Assembly: GCA_013373175.1 (NCBI GenBank)
Contig: JABXII010000008.1
Span: 78,009 to 142,008, forward strand
Direction: 5' to 3'
Length of the DNA stretch: 64,000 nt
Source of the DNA: Campylobacteraceae bacterium
GTDB taxonomy: Bacteria; Campylobacterota; Campylobacteria; Campylobacterales; Arcobacteraceae
Position 1 is the first letter of the stretch; the number at the start of each line of letters is the position of its first letter. The notes beneath the pieces were generated by a model. The model searched no databases, was not told where the DNA came from, and saw only the letters and a list, made by a program, of their open reading frames with translations. Position numbers and translations under genes: made by a program. Positions 1 to 7,606 of this stretch are shown here, one piece after another.

Positions 1-24
1 ATTTTCAAAATCTATAATATTCAT
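1..24 (-). CDS. 5' end of an unidentified gene (truncated by window edge)
   Basis: A minus-strand ATG at 24 opens a frame reading MNIIDFEN before the window ends. An AAGGA ribosome site lies a few bases upstream, overlapping the end of the MocR gene, so the gene is probably co-transcribed just behind that regulator. Only eight residues are visible, so nothing can be said about function. Confidence 0.5.
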
Positions 25-36
25 GTGAAAATCCTT

Positions 37-1416
37 TTAGTTAGTATTTTTAGCAGCTTTAAACCATTGTTTTGAAAATGATTCTACAGCAATTGAAATC
101 TTATCTTCTTTAAATCCACCAAAACCTAGATAAATTGTATTGTCCTTTAAATTAGAGTCACAAGTAGTAGAATAAACTTTTATAGAGTTTTCTTCTAGTA
201 AAGTAAATAACTTTTCCCAATCCATATCTATTTTTGCTTTTATAAGTATAGTTAAACCACTTCCTTCCCTTAATATACTTACACTATCTTTTAGATACTC
301 TTTTATAGCTTTTTTCATTAAGTCATGTTTCTTTTTATTTAAGGTTCTCATTTTTCTTATATGTTTATCCCAATGACCTTCTTTTATAAATAGTTCTAAA
401 CTTTTTTGTATATCAATAGGTACTCCAGAAAAAGAGAAATTGAATATCTTCTTATATATAGGCACAAGCTTTTTAGGTAAAACTATATAACTCACTCTAA
501 TAGCAGGGGATAAAGCTTTTGAAAAGGTCCCTGAGTAAATAACTCTTTGATTATCATTTATTCCTTGTAAAGAAGGAATTGGTCTATTGTTGTAACTAAG
601 TTCACTATCATAATCATCCTCTATAATATAAGCATCATTTTCACAAGCCCAATTAATAAGTTCCATTCTCTTTGAAATAGGAATAGTTTTTCCTGTTGGG
701 TATTGATGAGAAGGAGTTACATATAGAAGTTTGTCCTTACTATTTTTTAATATTTTTAAATCTATACCATTTTTTAAAAGAGGTATATTTGTAATTTTAT
801 AGTTTTGTAGAGAAAAAACCTCTTGTACAACATTATAACCTGGATACTCAATAGCAATAGAAGAAGTAAACTTTTTTAACATGGTTGAAATAATAAACAT
901 AGAGTCTGAAAAACCACTACATATTACAATTTGTTCTTCATCACAAATTACTGCTCTTGATTCTGATAGATAAGCTGAAAGTTCTTTTCTAAGATTTAAA
1001 TCACCTTGTTTATTAGGATAAGAACCAAAGTCTATAGAGGAGATAACTTTGTTATGAAGTTTAGACCAAAGTTTTTTTGGGAAGACATCTTCACTATGCT
1101 TTGCTTGATAAAAATCATATTTATACTGTTTTTCTATTTGTTGATTACTTTTTTCTATAGGAAGACTTGTAAAGTTTTGTACAATATCTTTACTTACAAA
1201 ATAACCACTTTGGGGATGGCTTTCTATATACCCTTCTGCATATAATTGACTATATGCTGATTCCACTGTAGTTTTACTGATTTTATAATCACTTGACATC
1301 TTTCTTATAGAAGGAAGTTTAGTATTAGCTTTTAAAATATTATTTACAATATCTTCTTTTATTTGCATATATAGTTGCATATATAAAGGAGAGCCTGACT
1401 TTTCTAGTTTATACAT
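37..1416 (-). CDS. MocR/PdxR-family transcriptional regulator (GntR HTH + aminotransferase I), copy 1
   Basis: PLP-binding transcription factor of the MocR family, about 459 residues. The N-terminal third is a GntR winged helix (recognition region around SIRKMSSDYKISKTTVESAY). The rest is an aminotransferase class I fold with the IEDDYDSEL segment and the PLP lysine in GTFSKALSP at about residue 300, so PLP or a PLP-ligand adduct should be the effector. I chose the ATG at 1416 because AAGG sits 6-7 bases upstream and the protein then starts right at the GntR domain; an upstream in-frame start would run through the promoter. It is divergent from the MOSC-aminotransferase operon, which it probably controls together with itself. 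A close paralogue lies at 5670-7061. Target pathway unknown. Confidence 0.9.
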   Translation of the reverse strand: MYKLEKSGSPLYMQLYMQIKEDIVNNILKANTKLPSIRKMSSDYKISKTTVESAYSQLYAEGYIESHPQSGYFVSKDIVQNFTSLPIEKSNQQIEKQYKYDFYQAKHSEDVFPKKLWSKLHNKVISSIDFGSYPNKQGDLNLRKELSAYLSESRAVICDEEQIVICSGFSDSMFIISTMLKKFTSSIAIEYPGYNVVQEVFSLQNYKITNIPLLKNGIDLKILKNSKDKLLYVTPSHQYPTGKTIPISKRMELINWACENDAYIIEDDYDSELSYNNRPIPSLQGINDNQRVIYSGTFSKALSPAIRVSYIVLPKKLVPIYKKIFNFSFSGVPIDIQKSLELFIKEGHWDKHIRKMRTLNKKKHDLMKKAIKEYLKDSVSILREGSGLTILIKAKIDMDWEKLFTLLEENSIKVYSTTCDSNLKDNTIYLGFGGFKEDKISIAVESFSKQWFKAAKNTN

Positions 1417-1429
1417 AACTGACCTTGTT

Positions 1430-1480
1430 AAAAAATATAAATTTGTCTCTTTAAAAAAGTACAATTTAGTGATATTATAC
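1430..1480. promoter_or_regulatory. Divergent promoter/operator, copy A of a duplicated element
   Basis: The spacer between the first MocR gene and the MOSC operon. Positions 1441-1479 match 7074-7112 at 32 of 39 bases without gaps, and the A-rich flank 1430-1440 also aligns. It contains an extended -10 for the plus strand (TGaTATTAT, hexamer 1473-1478) and a TATATT-type -10 for the minus strand at 1434-1439. TTTAA-like half-sites recur about 15 bases apart inside it, compatible with the direct-repeat operators known for MocR proteins. Confidence 0.7.
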
Positions 1481-1508
1481 TCATGAAAACTTATTAAAGG
1501 ATTATTCT

Positions 1509-2207
1509 ATGGAAAATAAGCCAAAGGTACTTTTCCTAAAAGTAGGGAAAGTAACTACAACAAAATTAGAAAATAAAAAAAGAAAAGAGCTAGTCTCAGG
1601 AATAAAAAAATATCCAGTACAAAAAGCATACTTAACAAGAACAGGGTTTTTAGAAGATGAACAAGCAGACTTAAAACATCATGGTGGAGAAAATAAAGCT
1701 TTATTCTTATTTTCAAGCTCTTCTTATGAAGAAATAAATAAGCAATGCAGTACAAACTATAAAATAGATGAGGTATCACATTTTGGTGAAAATATTATTT
1801 TATCAAATATAAAAGAAGAAGATATTTGTATTGGTGATGTTTATAAAGTAGGTGAGACAATAATACAAATAACTCAACCAAGACAACCATGTTGGAAACT
1901 AAGTGCTAATACAAATAAAAAAGAGATGACAAAATTTATTTTTGACAGTGGTTTAACAGGTTGGTATGCAAAGGTTATAAAAGAAGGTGTAATTTGTAAG
2001 AATGATATGTTTGAACTTATAGAAAGAGTAGAGAAAGACTTAACTATTAGTGTACTAAATAAGCTTATTGTAAATCCAAGTATAGATATTGATTTATCAA
2101 AAAAAGCTATAAACTCAGAATATCTAGGAAAACCTTTTCAAAACTCATTAAATAAAAGAGTTCAAGCAAAAGAAAAAGATACTCAGTTTGAAGTTTATCA
2201 TAGTTAA
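1509..2207 (+). CDS. MOSC domain protein, YiiM-like
   Basis: MOSC (molybdenum cofactor sulfurase C-terminal) domain protein of the YiiM type, 232 residues. Visible signatures are the HHGG motif at 57-60, FGEN at 92-95, and QPRQPC with the conserved cysteine at about 128. YiiM-type proteins are stand-alone MOSC proteins linked to reduction of N-hydroxylated compounds in E. coli; transfer of that role here is inference. It is the first gene of a four-gene plus-strand operon facing away from the MocR gene; the aminotransferase follows after about 10 bases. Start ATG is preceded by AAGGAT. The C-terminal ~50 residues are a lysine-rich helical tail typical of YiiM length. Confidence 0.85.
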   Translation: MENKPKVLFLKVGKVTTTKLENKKRKELVSGIKKYPVQKAYLTRTGFLEDEQADLKHHGGENKALFLFSSSSYEEINKQCSTNYKIDEVSHFGENIILSNIKEEDICIGDVYKVGETIIQITQPRQPCWKLSANTNKKEMTKFIFDSGLTGWYAKVIKEGVICKNDMFELIERVEKDLTISVLNKLIVNPSIDIDLSKKAINSEYLGKPFQNSLNKRVQAKEKDTQFEVYHS

Positions 2208-2216
2208 GGATTAGTG

Positions 2217-3386
2217 ATGAGTAAATATTTATTCCCCATATATAAGCAAGTAAACATTGAGTTTAAAAAAGGAAAAGGTTCAAAATTATATGACAAGTAT
2301 AAAAATGAGTATATAGACTTTACTTCTGGCATTGGAGTAAATAGTCTAGGTCATGGAAATAAAAGTTTAATTAAAGCAATAAATAAACAAGCAAACAAAC
2401 TAATTCATATATCAAATATCTATCCTGTAGAAGCTCAAAAAAAATGTGCGAAGAAGCTAGTACAGTTAAGTACATATAAAAATATGAATTGCTTCTTTTG
2501 TAATAGTGGAGCAGAAGCAAATGAAGCAGCTATAAAGTTTGTAAGAAAGTATGCTTATTTAAAAAAGATTAAAAACCATAAAATCATAACCATAAATAAC
2601 TCTTTTCATGGAAGAACATTAACTACCTTAAAAGCAACAGCACAGGAAGATAAGCAAAAAGGTTTTGGACCATTTACTGATGAGTTTATTTATGCAAAAG
2701 ATATTGAAGATATAAAAAATAAAATAGATAAAAGTACAGTAGCAGTTATGCTTGAACTTATCCAAGGTGAGGGTGGTATTAATGCCTTTGATAAAAAAAA
2801 GATACAGATATTAGCAAAAGAGTTAAAGAAGAAGAAAATATTACTTGTAATTGATGAGGTACAAAGTGGTGTTTATAGAACAGGTAAATTTTTAGCTTCA
2901 AACTATTATGAAATAAAACCTGATGTAATTACTTTGGCAAAGGGATTAGCAGGTGGCTTGCCAATTGGAGTTATGATGAGTGATGTAAAAGATATTTTTA
3001 TCTTAGGAAATCATGGTACAACCTTTGGTGGAAATCCTTTATGTACAAGTGTTGCTTTAGAAGTATTAAATATTTTGCAAGAGCAAGAAAAATCAAAAAA
3101 GTTAGAAAATAGAATTTTATATTTTCAAAAGAACTTAGATAAATGTCTTAAAGAAAACAAAGAATTCTTTGTCTCAAAAGTAGGAATAGGTTTGATGTTA
3201 GGATTAAAACTTAAAAATGAAGAAGATTTAGGGATTTTAATTGAAAAATGTTTAGATGAAAAACTTTTAGTTTTAAGATCTGGGAAAGATATTGTTCGGT
3301 TTTTACCTTCATTAAATATCTCTAAAAAAGAGATAAAAGAGGGATTTTCAAAACTTCAAAAAGCAATTAATAAAATAAAAGGATAA
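2217..3386 (+). CDS. Class III PLP aminotransferase (ArgD/GabT/OAT family)
   Basis: Fold-type I aminotransferase, 389 residues, close in length and pattern to acetylornithine aminotransferase. Seen: NSGAEANEAAIKF (phosphate-binding region), SFHGRT, the LVIDEVQSG aspartate at about 213, and the PLP lysine in TLAKGLAGGLP at about 242. A GTG lies at 2214, but the ATG at 2217 has AAGGA at the better spacing. The substrate cannot be fixed: arginine-pathway ArgD is possible. However, the gene sits in a MocR-controlled operon with MOSC, PNPOx-like and transglutaminase-like genes instead of arg genes, so another amino acid, amine or pyridoxamine-linked reaction is likely. I therefore leave the symbol empty. 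Confidence 0.85.
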   Translation: MSKYLFPIYKQVNIEFKKGKGSKLYDKYKNEYIDFTSGIGVNSLGHGNKSLIKAINKQANKLIHISNIYPVEAQKKCAKKLVQLSTYKNMNCFFCNSGAEANEAAIKFVRKYAYLKKIKNHKIITINNSFHGRTLTTLKATAQEDKQKGFGPFTDEFIYAKDIEDIKNKIDKSTVAVMLELIQGEGGINAFDKKKIQILAKELKKKKILLVIDEVQSGVYRTGKFLASNYYEIKPDVITLAKGLAGGLPIGVMMSDVKDIFILGNHGTTFGGNPLCTSVALEVLNILQEQEKSKKLENRILYFQKNLDKCLKENKEFFVSKVGIGLMLGLKLKNEEDLGILIEKCLDEKLLVLRSGKDIVRFLPSLNISKKEIKEGFSKLQKAINKIKG

Positions 3387-3388
3387 AG

Positions 3389-3862
3389 ATGAGAAATAGA
3401 ACTAAAACACATTTATTAACAGAAGAACAAATAGATGATTTGTTTACTCGTTCACATGTTGGACGATTAGGAACATATAGTGAAGATGGTTATCCTTATG
3501 TTTTACCTATGCATTTTGTACATTTTGATAATAAAATATATATGCATGGTCTACCAAAAGGAAAGAAAATTGATAATATAAAATTTAATTCCAATGTTTG
3601 TTTTGAAATAGATGAAATGCTTTCTTTACTCTACGAAGGAGTTGAAAATCCTTGTGATGTTAATACTGAGTTTAATAGTATTATTCTTAGAGGAACAGCA
3701 AGTTTAGTTAAAGAATTTGATGAAAAACATACTGCTTTATTAAAGATTGTAGAAAAGTTTACTCCACACTTAACAGGAAAAGAACTACCTGAAAAGATGG
3801 TCAAAGGAACTGCTGTAATAAAAATAGACATTCTTGATTATGTTGGAAGATATTATAAATAA
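3389..3862 (+). CDS. Pyridoxamine 5'-phosphate oxidase-like FMN-binding protein (NimA/PNPOx-like), copy 1
   Basis: Small split-barrel flavin-binding protein, 157 residues, of the NimA / pyridoxamine-phosphate-oxidase-like group. Typical pattern: an N-terminal helix, then the first strand GRLGTYSEDGYPYVLPMHFVH and the HGLPKGKK turn that contacts flavin phosphate in the family. Family members reduce nitro groups, flavins or heme-type cofactors; the actual substrate is unknown. It is two bases behind the aminotransferase stop, so translationally linked. A paralogue at 7607-8203 lies in the other MocR-linked operon, suggesting a shared flavin/PLP-related role for both modules. Confidence 0.85.
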   Translation: MRNRTKTHLLTEEQIDDLFTRSHVGRLGTYSEDGYPYVLPMHFVHFDNKIYMHGLPKGKKIDNIKFNSNVCFEIDEMLSLLYEGVENPCDVNTEFNSIILRGTASLVKEFDEKHTALLKIVEKFTPHLTGKELPEKMVKGTAVIKIDILDYVGRYYK

Positions 3863-3878
3863 AATATTAGGTGAGAAG

Positions 3879-4469
3879 ATGATTATTAATAAAAAAGGTT
3901 ATTTAGAAGAGACTAAGATAATTGATTTTAAAAATGAAAATATTAAAAAATTAGCAAAAGAGTTATCTTTAAATGCTTCTTCAAATGAAGAGATAGTTAA
4001 AAACTGTTTTGAATATGTAAGAGATGAAATTAAACATAGTGGTGATTATAAAACTGATATCATCACCTGCACTGCAAGTGAAGTTTTAGAAACAAAAACT
4101 GGTTGGTGCTTTGCAAAGTCTCATTTGCTTGCTGCACTATTAAGAGCAAATGAAATTCCTACAGCTTTTTGTTATCAAAGACTTTCATGTGAGGAATATA
4201 AAGAAAATTTATTCTCTTTACATGGCTTAAATGCAGTTTATTTAGAAAATTTTGGTTGGTTGAAAGTAGATGCAAGGGGAAATAAAAAAGGAGTTGATGC
4301 ACAATTTATTCCTCCAAAAGAGAAATTGGCTTTTGAATTAAAAGAAAATGAGTTTGATTTAGGGGTTTATTACTCTCATCCTTTAGACATAGTTATTGAA
4401 GCATTAAAAGTAAATAATAGTTATAAGCAGATGATTAATAATATGCCAGATTTTAAAAGTACCATTTAA
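3879..4469 (+). CDS. Transglutaminase-like superfamily protein
   Basis: Papain-fold transglutaminase-like protein, 196 residues. The catalytic triad is visible as Cys77 (ETKTGWCFAKSH), His115 (LFSLHGLN) and Asp131 (WLKVDARG). Such small cytosolic members act as peptidases or amidases rather than cross-linkers; no substrate is known. I start at ATG 3879, behind AGGTGA, since TTG 3834 and ATG 3840 lie inside the preceding gene and add residues absent from the family pattern. No signal peptide. Last gene of the MocR-linked operon, ended by a strong hairpin. Confidence 0.85.
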   Translation: MIINKKGYLEETKIIDFKNENIKKLAKELSLNASSNEEIVKNCFEYVRDEIKHSGDYKTDIITCTASEVLETKTGWCFAKSHLLAALLRANEIPTAFCYQRLSCEEYKENLFSLHGLNAVYLENFGWLKVDARGNKKGVDAQFIPPKEKLAFELKENEFDLGVYYSHPLDIVIEALKVNNSYKQMINNMPDFKSTI

Positions 4470-4485
4470 TATAAAATGGTACTTT
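4456..4485. terminator. Bidirectional hairpin terminator
   Basis: Perfect 12-bp inverted repeat AAAGTACCATTT / AAATGGTACTTT with a six-base loop at the convergent ends of the transglutaminase-like gene and doxX. A/T-rich flanks on both sides suit termination in both directions. Confidence 0.75.
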
Positions 4486-4493
4486 AATAAATA

Positions 4494-4913
4494 TTATCTT
4501 TTATCTACGCTAATTTTCCCAGCACCTAAGAACATTAAAGCAATAGCTCCTAACATAAATAAAAGGGGAGTTTCAATTAAAAGACCACCTGTTTTTGAGC
4601 TTATTACAAAAATATCTGAAACATGAGCTAAATAAATTGCAAAAGCCATTGTTGCTGCAAATATAAAACTACTAATTCTTGTATATAGTCCAATGATTAT
4701 TAGAATTGGAACTATTAATTCTCCAATATAAACACCGTAAGCTAAAAATTCAGGAAATCCATTTTTTGTAACTAAAAATTTAATGCCTTCAATTCCTTTT
4801 TCAAGTTTACTTATTCCATGAAAAAGCATTAAAATACCAAGATTCAATCTTAGAATTAGTTTTCCCATATCATCACTTAAAACTCTAGCTAAAAAGTTTT
4901 CTAACGTCCTCAT
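4494..4913 (-). CDS. DoxX family membrane protein
   Basis: Four-helix integral membrane protein, 139 residues, of the DoxX family. The first helix carries the family pattern LRLNLGILMLFHGISKL, followed by a short periplasmic GIEGIKFLVTKNGFP segment and GVYIGELIVPILIIIGLYTR in helix two. DoxX proteins are inner-membrane components associated with thiol or quinone redox reactions; specific function here is unknown. ATG 4913 is preceded by AGGAG at good spacing; 24 further upstream codons have no such site. Divergent from the hypothetical gene at 5035. Confidence 0.85.
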   Translation of the reverse strand: MRTLENFLARVLSDDMGKLILRLNLGILMLFHGISKLEKGIEGIKFLVTKNGFPEFLAYGVYIGELIVPILIIIGLYTRISSFIFAATMAFAIYLAHVSDIFVISSKTGGLLIETPLLFMLGAIALMFLGAGKISVDKR

Positions 4914-4931
4914 TGTATTTTCTCCTAGAAA

Positions 4932-4957
4932 ATCAAATATTTTATAAATTATTTGAT
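4932..4957. promoter_or_regulatory. Inverted repeat in the doxX upstream region
   Basis: ATCAAATA and TATTTGAT flank a ten-base A/T spacer just upstream of doxX; a TATAAT for the plus-strand gene follows at 4964-4969. It could be an operator for either divergent gene. No family assignment is possible and chance is not excluded in such AT-rich DNA. Confidence 0.35.
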
Positions 4958-5034
4958 AGAATTTATAATGTTGCAATTGTATCAAAAGCTTTAGTAATCA
5001 AAGTTTATGTAAATAAAAAAATTATGGGAAATTT

Positions 5035-5667
5035 ATGAATATAGAAAAATTAAAAGATTTAGAAGCAGAGTTTTTTGAAGAATATCCAAAGGCTTTTGAA
5101 GATGAAAGACTATTAAAGCTAATGAAAAAGTTTAATCCTTCAAAACTTGAAGAGCTTTCAAAAGAGTATTTTCATAAAGATAATTTTTCACAACCAGAGA
5201 TAGTTTGTGAAAATTTTATTAAAATAGTTTCTAAATCTGTAGTTGTCTCTTTTTATGACAAAATGAAGTTAAAAGATGCAATAAAAGATATGGGAATGTA
5301 CCAAAAGGATATGTTTAGTATAGCTTTATATGATTTATTACATGGAAATAAAAAAGATGGCTATAACTCTTTTGTAGAAATACTTAGTGAATATAATCTT
5401 GCAAAGTGGACTTTAGTCTCTTTAGTTCCTTATTATATGAATAGAAAGAAAGAGTACTTTGTAAAACCAACAACGGCTAAAAATATAATAAACTATTTAG
5501 AAATCAAAGATTTACAATATAAACCAAAACCAAGTTTTGAATTTTATAAGGGATTTAAAAAAGCTTTAGATGAAATTAAAAAAAATGTACCTAAAAATTT
5601 ATCAGAAGAAAATATCTGTTTAACTGCTTTTTTAAGGCTTGCAATTGATATTTGTGAAGTTGAATAA
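5035..5667 (+). CDS. Hypothetical protein, acidic/lysine-rich, helical
   Basis: A 210-residue protein I do not recognise. It has no signal peptide, membrane segment or cysteine cluster. The N-terminal 60 residues are charged and helical (MNIEKLKDLEAEFFEEYPKA), followed by a mixed region with several aromatic residues (SVVVSFYDKMKLKDAIKDMG, LAKWTLVSLVPYYMN). The sequence looks like a genuine coding region: good codon pattern, a purine-rich site (GGGAAA) before the ATG, and its stop abuts that of the second MocR gene with no overlap. It is monocistronic between divergent doxX and convergent mocR. Function unknown. Confidence 0.7.
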   Translation: MNIEKLKDLEAEFFEEYPKAFEDERLLKLMKKFNPSKLEELSKEYFHKDNFSQPEIVCENFIKIVSKSVVVSFYDKMKLKDAIKDMGMYQKDMFSIALYDLLHGNKKDGYNSFVEILSEYNLAKWTLVSLVPYYMNRKKEYFVKPTTAKNIINYLEIKDLQYKPKPSFEFYKGFKKALDEIKKNVPKNLSEENICLTAFLRLAIDICEVE

Positions 5668-5669
5668 AC

Positions 5670-7061
5670 TTAGTCTTGTTTATTCTTTACTTCTTCCCAA
5701 ATAATATAAAATTGTTCTAATGCAACTTTTAATTTACTCTCTTTAAAATTACCAAATCCCATAGATAAAACTTCTGTTTTTTCATCTAAATTTCTTAAAT
5801 ATAGTTTTACATACTTTTTTTGTGCTTCTTTAATTAATATTTTTAAATCAATATCAATTTTGGGTTTTATTAAAATATTTAGTCCACTTCCTTCTCTTAA
5901 AATTTCTATGTCATTTTTTAGATTAGAATATAAAAAACTTTTCATAATATCGTGTTTCTTTTTATTTTGAGTTCGTACTTTCCTTAAGTGTCTTTCCCAA
6001 AAACCTTCTTTTATAAAGGTTGCAAGGGTTTTTTGTATATCAATTGGAATAGTAGAAAAAGGGTAATCAAACTCTTTTTTGTATTCTTTTAATAGATTAA
6101 CAGGTAAAACTAAATATGCAACTCTAATTGAAGGAGAAAGGGATTTAGAAAAAGTTCCTGTATATATTACTTGTTCATTATTGTTAATTCCTTGCATAGC
6201 TGGAATTGGTCTATTGTTATAACTTAATTCACTATCATAATCATCTTCAATGATATAAGAGTTATTTTCTTTTGCCCAATTTATTATTTCTATTCTATTT
6301 GCAATAGGGGTCGTAACTCCAAAAAAGTATTGGTGTGATGGGGTTAGATACAAAAGTTTTGATTTTGATTTTTTTAATTGTTTAATATCTATTCCATTTT
6401 GTTTTACATATATTTCTTCAATTTCAAAGTTATGTTGTTCAAAAACTTTTTTAGCAACTCTATAACTAGGAGTTTCAAAAGCAATTCTTTTTGTTTCATC
6501 TTTTAATATCTTTGAAATTATAAACATGGAATCAGCAAAACCACTTGTAAGAACAATATTCTCAATAGTACAATTTACACTTCTAGAACTCTTTAAATAT
6601 TTTACAATTTGTTCTCTAAGTTCAATATCTCCTTGATTGTTGTGATATATCCCAAGATTTAAAGAGCTTTTTAAAACTTTATTATAAAGTCTCAACCAAG
6701 TTTTTTTTGGAAAAGTATCAGCACTTAAGCAAGCTGGATAAAAGTCATATTTGACAATATCATCTGTTGTTTTATCTTCTAATTCAATTTCATTTTCTTT
6801 TTTAAAATTATCATAAAGATTTTCACTAACAAAATATCCACTTTGAGGGATACTATCAATATATCCTTCAGCATAGAGTTGATTATAAGCATTTTGCACA
6901 GTATTTTTACTTATTTTATAATCCGTTGTCATTTTTCTAATTGAAGAGAGTTTTTCTCCTGCTTTTAGATTTGTTTGTATATCTTTTTTTATCTCTTCAT
7001 AAAGTTGAAGATATATTGGTTTATCTAATTTTGGATCTATATTATACAAAACTGTCTCCAT
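5670..7061 (-). CDS. MocR/PdxR-family transcriptional regulator, copy 2
   Basis: Second MocR regulator, 463 residues, clearly paralogous to the one at 37-1416 (shared IEDDYDSELSYNNRPIP and FPKK segments). GntR winged helix at residues 1-75; aminotransferase fold with PLP lysine in GTFSKSLSP at about 306. I chose ATG 7061 because it aligns with copy 1 and with the domain start; 45 upstream in-frame codons run through the promoter. No Shine-Dalgarno precedes it; instead TATAAT lies only six bases upstream, so the mRNA may be leaderless. Divergent from the AhpD-like operon, which it presumably controls. Confidence 0.9.
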   Translation of the reverse strand: METVLYNIDPKLDKPIYLQLYEEIKKDIQTNLKAGEKLSSIRKMTTDYKISKNTVQNAYNQLYAEGYIDSIPQSGYFVSENLYDNFKKENEIELEDKTTDDIVKYDFYPACLSADTFPKKTWLRLYNKVLKSSLNLGIYHNNQGDIELREQIVKYLKSSRSVNCTIENIVLTSGFADSMFIISKILKDETKRIAFETPSYRVAKKVFEQHNFEIEEIYVKQNGIDIKQLKKSKSKLLYLTPSHQYFFGVTTPIANRIEIINWAKENNSYIIEDDYDSELSYNNRPIPAMQGINNNEQVIYTGTFSKSLSPSIRVAYLVLPVNLLKEYKKEFDYPFSTIPIDIQKTLATFIKEGFWERHLRKVRTQNKKKHDIMKSFLYSNLKNDIEILREGSGLNILIKPKIDIDLKILIKEAQKKYVKLYLRNLDEKTEVLSMGFGNFKESKLKVALEQFYIIWEEVKNKQD

Positions 7062-7062
7062 A

Positions 7063-7113
7063 AAAAAATTATAATTTGTATCTTTAAGTAATGACACTTT
7101 AATGATATTATAT
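7063..7113. promoter_or_regulatory. Divergent promoter/operator, copy B of a duplicated element
   Basis: Aligns with 1430-1480 (32/39 identical over the core 7074-7112). Plus-strand extended -10 TGaTATTAT at 7106-7111, minus-strand TATAAT at 7068-7073. CTTTAA recurs 15 bases apart (tCTTTAAgt ... aCTTTAAtg). Conservation extends across both -10 boxes and the spacer, more than promoter function alone requires, so it is a likely MocR operator. Confidence 0.7.
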
Positions 7114-7146
7114 GAAAGTAACTTAATATTTAGTAAAGGATATAAG

Positions 7147-7605
7147 ATGAATGAAAGAATAAATTTAGGTAAAAATGCACCACATATGTATGACAAATTA
7201 ATATCTTTAAAACATGATATGCAAGCATTAATAAAAGATGCAAATATTAATGAAGGCTTTAGTCATCTGTTATTACTTCGTGCTTCACAGATAAATGGTT
7301 GTGCTTTTTGTGTAAGACTTCATACTAAAGATGCTTTAGATACTAATGAAAGTATAGAAAGAATAAGTGTGCTTCCAGCATGGAGAGAAACAGCTTATTT
7401 TGATGAAAAAGAAAGAGCTAGTTTACAGTTAGTTGAGTCAATTTGTTATATAAGAGATTCTCATATACCTGATGATGTGTATGAAAGAGCAAAAAAAGTT
7501 TTAAATGAAAAAGAGATATTAGCAGTCCAATGGTTAGCGCTTGTTATAAATGCTTTAAATATTTTGGCTATAAGCAGCAGATTAGAGGTAAAGAAGGAGG
7601 AATAA
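7147..7605 (+). CDS. AhpD-like/carboxymuconolactone decarboxylase family protein
   Basis: All-helical AhpD-like protein, 152 residues. The redox motif is CxxC followed by histidine: NGCAFCVRLHTKDA with Cys52, Cys55 and His59, as in alkylhydroperoxidase AhpD cores and YnjF/CMD-type proteins. It likely acts as a cytosolic thiol-dependent peroxidase or disulfide reductase; the partner is unknown. ATG 7147 follows AAAGGA; earlier in-frame starts overlap the promoter. First gene of the operon divergent from the second MocR; the PNPOx-like gene follows after one base. Confidence 0.85.
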   Translation: MNERINLGKNAPHMYDKLISLKHDMQALIKDANINEGFSHLLLLRASQINGCAFCVRLHTKDALDTNESIERISVLPAWRETAYFDEKERASLQLVESICYIRDSHIPDDVYERAKKVLNEKEILAVQWLALVINALNILAISSRLEVKKEE

Positions 7606-7606
7606 A

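Noticed and set aside
1006..1245. Plus-strand open frame inside the first mocR
   Set aside because: Antisense to a clear MocR coding region, hydrophobic low-complexity composition, no ribosome site.
2217..3386. Arginine biosynthesis argD
   Set aside because: Family fits, but no arg genes are near and the MocR operon context argues for another substrate; symbol withheld.
7061..7196. N-terminal extension of the second MocR gene
   Set aside because: Runs through the conserved promoter element and lacks homology to copy 1; ATG 7061 aligns with the domain start.
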